NCBI RefSeq assembly: GCF_024763615.1
Contig: NC_077223.1
Span: forward strand, 23,870,001 to 23,934,000
DNA: 64,000 bases
Direction: 5' to 3'
From: Phlebotomus papatasi
Lineage: Eukaryota; Arthropoda; Insecta; Diptera; Psychodidae
Part shown: positions 13,071-24,241 of the stretch, one piece after another
How the letters are laid out: each line of letters begins with the position of its first letter
Position numbering within the stretch: position 1 is the first letter of the stretch
Position numbers and translations under genes: made by a program
Notes under the pieces: model-generated
The model's input: the letters and a program-made list of their open reading frames with translations, nothing else
Database searches by the model: none
What the model was told of the DNA's origin: nothing

Positions 13071-13463
13071 CAGTGTTATCACACTTGCACATTAAAATTT
13101 TAATATGATTCACATTAATTGTCGCTGGTGAGAGTCCAAATGTGTAATTTGTGTGTTTGAATCATTTTATATTCAAAATTTGATCTATTTGTTGATAAAA
13201 AGGTAGACTTGGCCCGCAAAATTTGATATAAATTGATTTATAGCATTAATGCGATTTTATCTTTAATTTTTTAATGTGAAATATATTTATGCTTTAGGTT
13301 AATTTAAACTTATTTTTGCAGACCAAATCCACTTCTTTATCAATAAATAGAAAAATCCCTAATAATAAGTGACTCAAAGACACAAATAACATATTTGGAT
13401 GCTCACAAACGACAATTAAAGTGAATCATATTAAAATTTTAATGTGCAAGTGTGATAACGCCG
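13071..13463. mobile_element. nested MITE with TTA duplication (GTTATCACACTTGCAC)
   Basis: 393 bases, inverted ends CAGTGTTATCACACTTGCAC and GTGCAAGTGTGATAACGCCG, with TTA on both sides (13068-13070 and 13464-13466). The related element at 29393-29907 lacks this insert. A TTA duplication is typical of PIF/Harbinger elements. Confidence 0.8.
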
Positions 13464-14170
13464 TTAGATAGTCAGGAAAAATTATTTTCTTTATGGGACA
13501 CAGGTGTTCCAATCGTCCTTAAAGGGTTAAGATTTCTAAATTCTTATCAGTGATAATTTTTTCAAAATTTTTACTTGAGATCGAATATTAAGAGTAGATG
13601 TTCTGTTGGATTCTAAAAAAACCAGAAAAAAAAGACTTGTTCTTTAGGATTCCAGAATCTTCAAGAACTGGACTAAGCCTCTATTCTGAAGACCGCTTTA
13701 GTGACTTAACACTTAAAAAAGCAAAAGTGACATTTTATTTTGATTGCTTTACAGCGAAAAGTGTTTTGAATATGTAACAATTTCGATTATACGTATGTAA
13801 AGAGAATTTCTTTGGCTTTGAATTTTCTATTAAAAGAAAATTAAATAACTTTCATTAAAATATAAAACAGCGAAAAAACAGAAGAGGAAGGAATAGTTCA
13901 CGATTTAGTGCAGAATATAAAGTTTGCGAATATTGCAATTGTTACTCATGAATTGCAAATTATTATGAATATTTCTTTAGTAATTGCTAAAGTCTTAAAA
14001 AATACTCGTCAAAAGCAAAAAATACCAATTTTGTGTCAGCAAGCCTCTCCCTTGACGAAAGCTCTTCAGGTGTTAACAATTAAAATTATTCGTTTCTTGA
14101 TAACAGGTACAAAAAAATCTTAAAAACTACGTAAGAATGTGAAAATTATGCATAAACATTATAATAAATA

Positions 14171-15006
14171 GGGTGGAATCACCACTTCTCGCCAGTGCCC
14201 CACTTTTCGCCACTTATATTGAAATCGCTATGTTTCGCGATTTGTGAAATAAATCAGCCGGAGAGTTCTTTGTATTTTTACAGTTGCTACAGTTGCTTTT
14301 TGGATTTACGATTTTGATATACTACCAAATATACTAAAGTGTCATCAAATTTTCATCTAGCAAAAAATACCTTCTTGGATAAATATTTTGTATATTGAAT
14401 ATTTAATTACACTTGTGGAATACATAAAATTTGTATTAAGTTAATTAATATTTCATTTTACATTATTTTTATATAAAAATGAGGCATGACGAAAAGTGGT
14501 TATCTCCTGGAATTGATTTTACCACCTGTCGCCATCTATTTTTAATAAGCGTCGCTAACTTCACTTCGTAGATTCTCAGTTGTCAAATCTGCATTGTTTA
14601 CTTTCTGCAATAGACCTATAATTTGATTTCTCAAATAAAAGTGAAGGAAAATCGTTTAAAGCGAGTAATAATAAGGTGATCATGAGGAAAAAGAAATGCT
14701 GAATGTATTATTTTTATAACATTGCCTAAAATAATCGAGTTTGGACCTTTTCAAGTGGGTGGCGAGAAGTGGTTACAAAACTGGCGAAAAGTGGCGACGA
14801 AGTGGTTATTTTTGCATTGTTAATAAAAATCAGTTTTTTAAGTAGTCCAGCGTTAAATTCTAGGACAATTGTTTTCACTAATCTAGAGCCAATACATCTA
14901 AGTAGTTTTGTGTCAAATTTGAGTTATTTTGTAATAAGAGTTCAAAAGTTATAATAAAATTAATTCTTCTTTTTCCTAAACATGGCGATAAGTGGTAACT
15001 CCACCC
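14171..15006. mobile_element. TIR element, GGGTGGAATCACCACTTCTCG family
   Basis: Inverted ends GGGTGGAATCACCACTTCTC and GATAAGTGGTAACTCCACCC, with repeated internal phrases 'gcgaaaagtgg' and 'gcgagaagtggt'. 836 bases, no transposase recognised. Confidence 0.75.
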
Positions 15007-15855
15007 TGTAAGGTCTAGAATTATCGTAGAATGATATAAAAAAGATCAATAAGGTTAATGTTCTTTTTTCGCCTTGTTTTTCTTTTCTGAATTCTTGTTG
15101 GCATTTCACATTAAATTTTCTTAAAAAAAGCACAGGATCTATGAAACTATGAAAATTTCACAAGAAAATATATTGGTATTGGTCCTAGGATCCTTGCCAC
15201 AGTATTAGAAAATAAATTTGATGAAAATTAGCTTTTTTAATTTTCCGAGAAATTCTTATTTCGTCAATTTTCACGATATAATACAAAAACCACAAGAAAA
15301 TGTGAAAAATATTTGTTGAAAAAATGGACTTATGAGAGTCTTAGAACTGTCGTAGTTTTGCAAAATAAAAAAACAATTGAAATTCAGTCTTTTACATAAT
15401 TTCTCTCGAACTTTTTAGTATATATTATATTATATTAAAGAAAAACTGGGGAGTTTGAAAATTTAAACAGTTCTCCAATCAGTTCTTGGTCAAATCTTCA
15501 AAATTTAACAAGAATTTGTATGTTTAAATTTTTAAATATTTGGGGACGGTTGAAACGTTCAAACAGAGAAAGTGATAATAATTAATAATAAATGTTTCCT
15601 ACATAGATGATGCTAAGAATGTTGGTCAACTGTATGTTCATCAATTATCGCAATAAATATCCCCTTGAGGAATTTCTTTTTCATCACACTACGAATGCTC
15701 AATATATATAATTTTTCGAAACTCGCCACACAGGTATATAAATTTGATTCTTTCATCTTCTTTTCACTAGAGTACTTTGGCTAATTTACCACATCGTTAG
15801 TAATAAATATTTTGCTTGATATTTTCTCTCAAGCGCACTTTAGGTATGATAAAAT
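15007..15855. other. AT-rich intergenic sequence
   Basis: No feature recognised apart from a few A/T runs and TATATA stretches. Confidence 0.35.
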
Positions 15856-17055
15856 AAGATGATTTTTCACTTCAAATGCAGCACAGCAGGAATTGTTAGT
15901 TGTTGCACAGAGAGTGGTGCAAAAAAAAATGTGAATTCATTAACATACCCCACACATAGACGAGGTGCAATCAGCACAATTCAGTGGATTTTGTGTTATT
16001 GTGAAGAACACCTCCTCCACCAGCCTCTATGTCCAACAGCCACTCTCTCGGAAATAGCCACGGATCTTCTCTATCTTAGGTTCTTGCACACTGATTTAAA
16101 CCCAACGCACTTTGGGAGAGAGAGAGAGGAAGGTGTTGAGGTTGGAGCAATTTCACTTGCGAAGATTGATGACTTCCAGTTGGAAATCAACTTCAGGCTT
16201 TCCCGCCCTATCCCGTACAGAAAATATCACTCCTTGCCTCTCGGAGTTGGTGACGTAGCACAGAATGGTCCAGAGTCAGTCACGCACTTTGCACTTCCAC
16301 GAGGATCGATCGGAATTCACTGGTTCTGCAGAATCCAACACACACATGCGTATGCAGCTTCTCGGATGTCTCTCCCCTGCGAAAGGCCACCTCGCAGGTG
16401 AGACGAGAATGCTGGCGAACTCGACAGATCGTCCAGTGATCCCTAACAGACACAACTTGCCCGCAATCTTTCCCGTTTTCCCTTCTAAGATTTCTATTAT
16501 TACTTTTAACGGTAAATCTTTGAAACTCCAATTTGAATATTTAAAAAACGTTAATCGCACGCGACTACCCTTTCCCTCAGGGGTCTCTCCCTTCTTCTCT
16601 TCTTCCGTTTCCGTTTGCAATAGGGATTGGGGTGCTAAATTCACGAGCACCTCTGCAGACAGACAGACACCGACTGAACTAATTCACATCTATCGGCTTA
16701 CTTTTGACTTTGACGAGTCTGTTGGTGCTTCTACCAGTGTGTTTGGTATCTCACTCGCGCTCACCTCTACCCAGAGAGATGACTGGGGAGCCCATAAGGT
16801 GGGGAACAGGTAGAGAGCGAGAGAAAAGAGTCATACTCACTGTCTGCAGCACGACTTCTTCCATCATCGCCAGGTGGTCGGCTTCTGATCTTAACTGGTC
16901 AATTGCGTTGGGCTCACTTGGGGATTTCCTAATTTATTCACCCATCATCGCAGGAAATCGAGGGGCGAACACCAACTGAGAACTCAGGTACAATCACCAA
17001 CTGCCACTGATTTGATTTCATCATCCCAAGGGAGAGGCAAAGGGTGTTTCTGGTG
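15856..17055 (-). other. less AT-rich island, possible exon or promoter region of an unidentified gene
   Basis: This 1.2 kb differs from its surroundings in base composition and lacks transposon structure. On the minus strand an open stretch reads EPNAIDQLRSEADHLAMM and then EEVVLQT before a good donor (CAGACA/GTGAGTAT at about 16842-16831). A strong acceptor-like gtctgtctgcag lies further on, ending near 16656. Overlapping ORFs on both strands (plus 15859-16401 and 16265-16813, minus 16276-16650) have no recognised similarity. It could be a 5' UTR/first-exon region or a regulatory island. Confidence 0.3.
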
Positions 17056-17504
17056 TACATTCACCTCGGAGAATGAGAAGCAACAGCTTGCAACAAAAAA
17101 AAAAAGAGCTTGCAATATGTTGATATAACTTATTAGGAACAGAATTAAATTGCGGTATAACATTTTTAGGAGAGAAATTAAAAATAATTGAATAAAAGAG
17201 AGAAACTTCATTTTGACGGTTGATATGTTCCGAGGAAAGTAGTGTAGTTTCAAGAAATACCTAATTATACAGCAAAATAAACTTAATGGGCAAAATCATT
17301 CTAAATAAAAATTTCGTTTTGAGTTTTACTTTCACGGAAAAAATAACTCTTTCTTCTGAATTTCGTCAAGCAAAATATAAGAGATGGTGGAACACATTAA
17401 TGTTACTTTTTTTTGAAAATATTTATATTTAAAATCGTTTTACAATGAAGGAATTTAGAGTTTGAAACTGAGCTATGTCAAACTTAAACTTTGAAAATAG
17501 GGTA

Positions 17505-18369
17505 CACGGTAAAAACTTTTGGACACTGACCAAAATATTGGAACAAGTTTTCCTTGGAACAATTTTTTTGGAATCAATTTGTACATAGAGAAGATATTTG
17601 TTTGTTCCAATATGTTTTCTTTACAGTTTTGCTACGAAATATAGTTACAATTTTGTTAAATTTTTTTTGGAACCGTTTTGATACAGTGGAATGTCTACAA
17701 ATTTGAGTTGATTTCATTTTATACAAATTTGTTCCTGGAAGTTGGAATAGAATTTATTGCACTCGGCTGTTTTGTTCCCATTGTCAGGAACAAATTGGTG
17801 CATTTTCTTTATAACAATATTATTCCTACATCTGTAACATATTTGTTCCAAAAATTTTCGGTGTCCGTGGACGAGGTAATTTCTGGAACGAAGTTGTTAC
17901 TCATATGGGTAATCTTTTTGTTCCCATTGTCGGGAACAAATTCGTGTAAAAGATTTCGTCTTACAGTTAAGGCCTATACTTCAATAGAGATGGATTTCGG
18001 TGGCGAAAGTTCATAAGGAACATCAAATAAAAATCAACTTAAGAGTGTTTTATTCAGACGCGTACATGACGAAATCATATAAGAGTACTGGCAGCAGGAG
18101 AGAAAGGGAATCTCGAATTAAAAAAGTAAAACCATGTAGCACGAAAATTGCCAAAGATTTGGCGTTCTCCTTGTTTCGGTGACGAGTGACTGATTGTGAG
18201 AGGAGGGATACGATTTTATACTAGACGAGCTGTTTTTTGGAACAAATTTGTTACTAATATTGGGTATCTGTTTGTTTCTCCTAGAAGATACAAATTTATT
18301 TCAAAAATTTTCGGTGTCCATGGACGAGCTAATTTTTGGAATAAACATGTGCCAAAATTTTTTACCGTG
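17505..18369. mobile_element. TIR element, CACGGTAAAAACTTTTGG family, copy 1
   Basis: Begins CACGGTAAAAACTTTTGGAC and ends AAATTTTTTACCGTG with TA on both sides; 865 bases. The interior is built of many GGAACAAATTTGTT-like units in both orientations. A second copy, reversed, is at 62805-63590. ORFs across it show no known domain. Confidence 0.75.
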
Positions 18370-18639
18370 TATTTCACTCAGTTATCTCTGTTAAGAGTAC
18401 AGGTTCAGGGCAAGTAGTTTAGGCATTTACATAACCTTATTTATAACTACTTCAGAAAGATGTTTGGGGTTGGTATCGAGACGTTTCAAAGGAAGATCCT
18501 GAATTTGTTTCAATTACCTTGCCCTAAGAGATCAACGTTGCTTCACAATAGCTTGTATGTTCTTCTTGGGTAACCTTGCTGTATTTTAATAGTCATTTTT
18601 AATTTTTTTACTTATTAAATGAATACTCATTCACAGCGA

Positions 18640-18830
18640 GAATTTGATTCCCCAATGGTGTCTTGGATAAAAGGTAAATGGAACTCTATTTGCACTAAAA
18701 CTCGTTGATATTCGAAGAATTCAAACTCAATTTCGAGTTTTCAAAATAAATTTTCGTAAAAACTAGGGAAAGTTATGAAATATCATACTAAGAAGCTATT
18801 AATAGTATTACTCAGTGATTATGAGGGGAA
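18640..18830. repeat. inverted copy of the repeat at about 6700-6990
   Basis: Matches the reverse complement, for example ccaatggtgtcttggataaa and ctattaatagtattactcag. Confidence 0.55.
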
Positions 18831-18929
18831 TTTTAGTAAAATGAGTTTTGTTATTAAAATTCCCACAATAAACCCAAAACAGATATACATTTTAGCACCC
18901 GAAACACTTTGAAATTCGCACAGGGAGTA

Positions 18930-19060
18930 GGGGAAAGCTTTCAGGCTTTGCACATACTCTGGCTTTGAACATTCTAATTTTTCCCATAATTACCTTAAGG
19001 AATATGACCTATTTTTTCAGAAAATGTGTGACTTAAGACTAGATATTAAAATATATTACC
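18930..19060. mobile_element. partial GGGGAAAGCTTTCAGGCT element
   Basis: One end of the palindromic family whose complete copy is at 48036-48244; begins after TA and lacks its partner end. Confidence 0.55.
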
Positions 19061-19107
19061 ACAAATTGATCAGATTTTTAAATTACTATAGGAAAATATT
19101 ATGCTTT

Positions 19108-19266
19108 TTATGTGTATTAGGGGTTAAAGTTACCCATTTTAATATTAATTTTACCCTTAAAAAGACCTAAAATTGACAATAAAAAATGTTGATATATTTT
19201 TACACCTAAAAAGTGTTAAAGTTATGAGGAAAAAAAGTTAATCACACTCCCGTTTTTCTCTCAGTG
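19108..19266. mobile_element. truncated CACTGAGAG-family MITE
   Basis: Keeps the right two thirds, ending tttttctctcagtg before TA; the left end is lost. Near-identical to 1444-1702. Confidence 0.75.
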
Positions 19267-19604
19267 TATATACATCAAAATTGTGAATCGTGATTAATGT
19301 CCAAAGCTCCATTCTTTTACATTCTAAGTTGAGAATGTTTTTACACCAAAAGAGATTACAGAAAAACTTTTGTGGTGTACATTGTATCACTGTAACTGTG
19401 CTTCCTTTGGCTAGAAATAATGTCCTTCCTGTCTCAATAAATATCTCTCAGAGACACTAATATCTCACATTAGTGTTTGTTTTTCTTTTTTTTTTTTTCA
19501 ACGAAAAAAAAACAGGCAGAAGCCACGATACTTTCCATGAATTTATTGGAGCATATTTGTTAATTTCTTCTCTCATGAGTCCGATTGCAGTGATATGTTA
19601 TACA

Positions 19605-20395
19605 CTAATTAGCGATGAATTCATTAAAGCACCTTTCTAAGAGGTATTTGGTCAACAAAAAAACAACAAAACCAGAAGCACCTCCGCTGATTACCTTGCG
19701 ATGAGACTCCAGTGTCTGGGTTCTGCCCCTCCTTCCGTCTTTCCGAGCTCGTGATTTTGAACCGCATGAGAGAAAAAAGATGCAACAATGTGCTCCAAAT
19801 TTTTTTTTTACATCTTCCAACTAGTAGAAGAGAAATATAAATTTAATTGGATTTGATCTAGCAAGTGATGGCTTGGATCATGTAAATAAAAAGAGGTAAA
19901 AGTGGCAGTGAATTTTGGCCAATCCTCCAGATGAAAATGGGATCACCGTGCATCGTCCGAGTGCTTGTGTGTTGGCTGTGTTGGATAAAAGAATTGCTCT
20001 CATGCGCGACGCTTTCTACACACCGCAGGGAGAAATTAATGGCAATAAGATCTTCCACTTTCCCCCCTTGTGGCCTCTTCCGTCCCTCAGGGGCCCCACC
20101 CTGCCCACTATCTACATGTGTACTTAATGTATTAGCGACTAACCTGGGCTTGAGGTGAACAAGAGCGAGCGAGACACCCAGCAATTGCATGCTGCCGAGG
20201 AAACTCAGCAGCAGCATTTATTACATTCGGCCGTTTTTTTTTTATTGCTTACCTCTCTTCTGGGATGCCGTGTGCTTCTGGGTGTCTCCTCTGCTGTTTC
20301 ACCTTCGGCCACACGGGACATCGCTGAGGGTCCAGCTACTGACCACATGACGCGTACCCCAAAAACCATCTTATAGCCCATTTAATGTGCCTCGT
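19605..20395 (-). other. possible 5' exon cluster on the minus strand, unidentified
   Basis: A second less AT-rich island. On the minus strand there are three donor-like sites: AGAGAG/GTAAGC at about 20250, AGCCCAG/GTTAGT at about 20140 and GCAAG/GTAATC at about 19695. An ORF beginning at 20217 starts MLLLSFLGSMQLLGVSLALV, which looks like a signal peptide, just before the GTTAGT donor. No downstream exon was matched with confidence, and the reading may be chance. Confidence 0.25.
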
Positions 20396-21010
20396 TCAGA
20401 AACTTTTCCAACAATTTTGCCATTTTCACCACTTTGCATCAATGTAAGAATGACTTGCAAATTCTAAAAGTCGTTGCACCTGATGCTCAGATAACTACAT
20501 ACTTGGGATCTTGATAAACCGACTTGTTGAACGAATCGGAAATAAATCATTTTTTCAATAAAGATACTCATTTTTTTCTAATTTTAAAATCACGGTCAAA
20601 GATTCCCAGGATATTAAAATTAGGAAAGTTTTACAAACAAACATTAAAGTTTTACGATCCAGAAAACTAATACGTTACGAGTTAAATAAAAATCTTTAAT
20701 TATCATAAATCTATGGTAAGTATGAATACTTTTTTTAACTAGCGAATCACTCCGTTTCTCAGTGCAACTCCAATATTATAGCTCCCATAAAAATTTCACT
20801 ATATATTTAAACAAATTTATGTACTGATGTATGGGCAATAGTTCACGGTGATGGACTTATATTCCTGCCAGCTTGGAATAACTTTCTAGACAGTGCTATA
20901 TGTAGTTTATTTTTATAATTTTCTCTCCCGAAGTATATGCTTATGTGTAGATCTATTTAAAAGGATCGAATTGAGTAAACTTTCAAAGTAACACTGTATG
21001 GTAGCCTTAA

Positions 21011-21205
21011 AAGGTCTTCAGATTAGAGGTTTAGCCCAGTTCTTGAAGGACTCAAAACCCTAAATAGCAACCAATTTTATTGTTTTTTCAGAATCTAATA
21101 GATCACATGTCGTTGCAATTCTAAGTTATTTTTCCCAAAAAATTCTGATTGATAAGAATTTAGAGCACTTAAGCCATATAGCTAAGTCTTAGGTCTGGAG
21201 CCCGT
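21011..21205. mobile_element. MITE, GTCTTCAGACTAGAGGTTTAG family, copy
   Basis: Inverted ends aaggtcttcagattagaggt and ttaggtctggagcccgt around about 195 bases. More complete copies at 25606-25807 and 51441-51642; diverged ones near 41232-41412, 42100-42415, 50546 and 55478-55670. Confidence 0.65.
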
Positions 21206-21256
21206 ATTAGCTTTAATCTCGGAAGTAGCACAAGAACTATAATTTTTATCCAAGTA

Positions 21257-22724
21257 GGGGAAAGCTTTAATCGTTCGCACATACGCTACTTTCAAACACT
21301 TCGTATTTCTTCCGTATTCGTTTATGAATCTTACCTATGACTATATATTTCAATAGCTAGTCTTAAATCCTACCTTTCCTGAAAAAATTGGGAGTCTAAT
21401 GCTTTTTTCCTAGTTTCAGGAAGCAAAAATTAAAAACAGGTCCAAAATTGTAATTTCAATGTGTAATACTTCATACGATTTAGCACAATTAATTTCACTT
21501 TTCTGAAAAACGACTATCACACGAGGTAGAGTGGTTATTAGGGTTTATATTTTTGTAAAAACCTTTTGGGCTGGAGAAGCCCCTTTTTGTGGGTGGAAGA
21601 AAATTCACAAACTTGACTCACATTGATCGATCGCACATCGAACACATTGCTTCTTCGCACATTTTCCAGGAAACTTCATTTTAGATACGATCCCTCATAA
21701 TCACATCTATTGTAATCTACCGATGTGATCCACCACTAAAAAGTAAAACTTAAAAATCTTAAAGTTGATAGACAAGAAGTAATTTGACTCAAATAGGCCG
21801 CAGTTGAGTAATTTTTAAGCAATTTTGCATTTCTTTGGTGTAAAAATATTTTTCAAGCCTGCACAAACTGAATGTACAATGAAAGAATCACATCTACAAT
21901 AAGCTCACACAGTTTACACCTGGTTTTTGAGAATCTTTGACATAACCTCACTTTTGTGTTGTTTTTCATCTCAAAGAAAAAAAATTGTCCGTGAGAGATT
22001 GTTTTGTGAACATTTTGGCCTGTTCACCTGCTGAAGCTCAATATCTGTGCTAAATCCCGATTCTTGTAGCTGTAGGGACAGAGAAATCTTCAATGATGCG
22101 CATTCAAATGTTTTTGAGCATATCCGGCTCCGTAGAGGAATAGTGGAATCTTATGCGGTCTTCTCGCTTGCAGAGTTTTAGTCAATTTTTTAGCTTAAAA
22201 GACTTATTGATTAGTGTAAAATTGGTGATATTTGGACTTTTCAAGAAAGTATTCACCAGATTTACCATTTCCAGAGTGAAATTCTCATGGAATAAAGCAA
22301 AAAAGTGGTTTTTAGTGTTATGAAAATATGTCTTAGAAAAGTTCCAAAAAAGTGATATTAAAACGTTTTACTCCTTATAAAAACGGTTTAATCAAGTAGA
22401 TTAGAGTTCCCTTCAAACAATGCTGTGCAACTTTTAGTGTCCGGTGCAAAATTTAAGGTAAAAATAGGGTATTCAATGGTGACATGAATCGTGTGCGAAG
22501 ATGGAAACTTCATTGAACTTTCGCACAAATCGTCATTAAATTTTCATTTTCCTCTAGAGGAAGATCTGAGGATTTTCTGGGATAATCTGAGGTGGGATTA
22601 TGAACCCTATAAGTAAGAGATTTTTTTGGCATAGTTGGAGAATCGATACGGTTTGCATGGTAGTCAGAAAAAATCACTGAACTTGAGCATCATATTTGTG
22701 TGCGAAAGTTCAAAGCCTCCCCCT
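21257..22724. mobile_element. possible 1.47 kb element with GGGGAAAGCTTT-type ends
   Basis: Left end gtaggggaaagctttaatcg with ttcgcacatacg, right end cgaaagttcaaagcctcccc; these are diverged inverted repeats. No transposase was recognised between them, only repeats of 'ttcgcacat'. It may instead be two separate fragments. Confidence 0.4.
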
Positions 22725-24240
22725 GCTCTAAAATAGTTTTGTAAAACTTATAATAAAGTGGTCTTTAATAGAAAATTGTTGAAAAAAAAATAAGAAGAAA
22801 ATGTCTTAAAATTAGAGAAATGTAGTTTTTTTCATGTTGATCAAACCATTTTTGAGTATAGAAAGTCAAACGACTTGTAATCTACAATTTACAATGCAGT
22901 CCAACTTTTCCCTGTTGGCCAATTAAAAAAATACCATCTGAGAAACAGAAAAATTGGATGCTAAACTGTATCATGATGGTCAATTTGATGTTGAGTGAGT
23001 TGAAGATGAGCGGAAATTAATCATTTCCGAGAAAGTAAGCAACTATGGATGTTAAAAATTTGTGCCTTTCGATTGCAACGAAAGAAATCCCATTTCGTGT
23101 GGGAAAATTGAGCTTGTCCCGTGACTTCTTCGCATATTTGAGACCTCTCTCCATCTCCTTCTCTTTTCTTGACCATCTTGAAGGAGCTCACTCAATTGAA
23201 ACTCACCTGCACGGCATTCACAACAACAAATTTTTTTCAATTTTTCGTACAATAATCTCACAAGAAGCCACCAAAGTTTCCTTTGGGCACTTCTTTACTC
23301 CTTCAGACCATTCTTAACTGCCTTCAAAAGTTGCTTCAAGATTCAGAGTGGTTGTTGGACCTTTTTCGGGTGGAATATACTGCAGGGTCATCAACCCCAA
23401 AAAAAAAATTGCGGCTCCAAGCTACAATTTATTGAGCCCTTTTTTCGCAAATTTGCACTTATGTTGCGAGGCCCATCGTGTTCTCAATTGCTGTAGCAAA
23501 AGCGTCTGATGAGATAAATAGCCAAGAAAATGCGTTCATATGAAAGTGTGAGAATCCATTGGCAAGTGAAAAAGATCTCTAAAAAGCAGACAATTGCACT
23601 TTCTTTCCATCTCTCGTGCCTTCTGCCAGCATCTCGCGCAAATCCCATTCTTTGATGGGAACGGAATCACGTTTGTGCTAAGAGAAAGATCAAATACGAA
23701 TCAATTGTTGAGGTGAAATTGATTGATTTATCATTGAAATATGCTGAGATCAAAATCAATTGGATCACTGGGTTTTTCTGCCAACAACAATTGCTAATAA
23801 GGTATTTTTGTCAAATATGCCTTCACTCTGAAAAGTAAGTGACTTTATATCAGGATAGAATTTAAAATAAATCAATTTATGTGATTATTAGAGCATACCA
23901 TAAATCAGAAAATTTCTTCTAGAAATTAGAAAATTTATTAGAAGAATTGAATAGATCCTGCAAAAAACATACATAAGACTCTCACTAATTTGGTTCTATA
24001 TGGGTTCTTTTAAGATCGGGATACTTTTTAATTCGAGCGGCAGTTAAATTTGAAAAAAGCTTATTTATATCTTTCAAGACTTTCAAGCTTGGTTATGATT
24101 ATCGAATGAGGCAAATAAACTCAAATTTGCAATAGTTCTTCTTAATTTGCGTTATGATCTTTCAATATTTAGTTGTTTTATAGAGTTTACAATAATGTAG
24201 CTGTGTAAAATTATTATGAATATGTAGATGAAGAAGAAAT
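22725..24240. other. intergenic sequence, no recognised gene
   Basis: Mostly single-copy looking. An ORF pair around 23045-23317 overlaps on both strands without similarity. Region 23560-23700 is slightly less AT-rich. Nothing can be named. Confidence 0.35.
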
Positions 24241-24241
24241 A

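Larger units (their letters stand above)
11694..13530. mobile_element. piggyBac-like TTAA MITE carrying two nested transposons
   Basis: Left end TTAACCCTTTAATGATGAGAC and right end ATCGTCCTTAAAGGGTTAA are inverted and flanked by TTAA, the duplication made by piggyBac transposases. A shorter copy at 29393-29907 has the same ends and body. Comparison shows that this one is enlarged by two later insertions, 12045-12969 and 13071-13463. Partial relatives lie near 37500-37929 and 45159-45290. Confidence 0.8.

Noticed and set aside
15859..16813. Overlapping 180- and 182-codon ORFs as protein genes
   Set aside because: Two frames plus minus-strand ORFs are open at once, which reflects base composition; no similarity recognised. 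Kept only as an unidentified island.
17678..18016. 112-codon ORF as a gene
   Set aside because: Lies wholly inside a TIR element made of repeated units, with no known domain.
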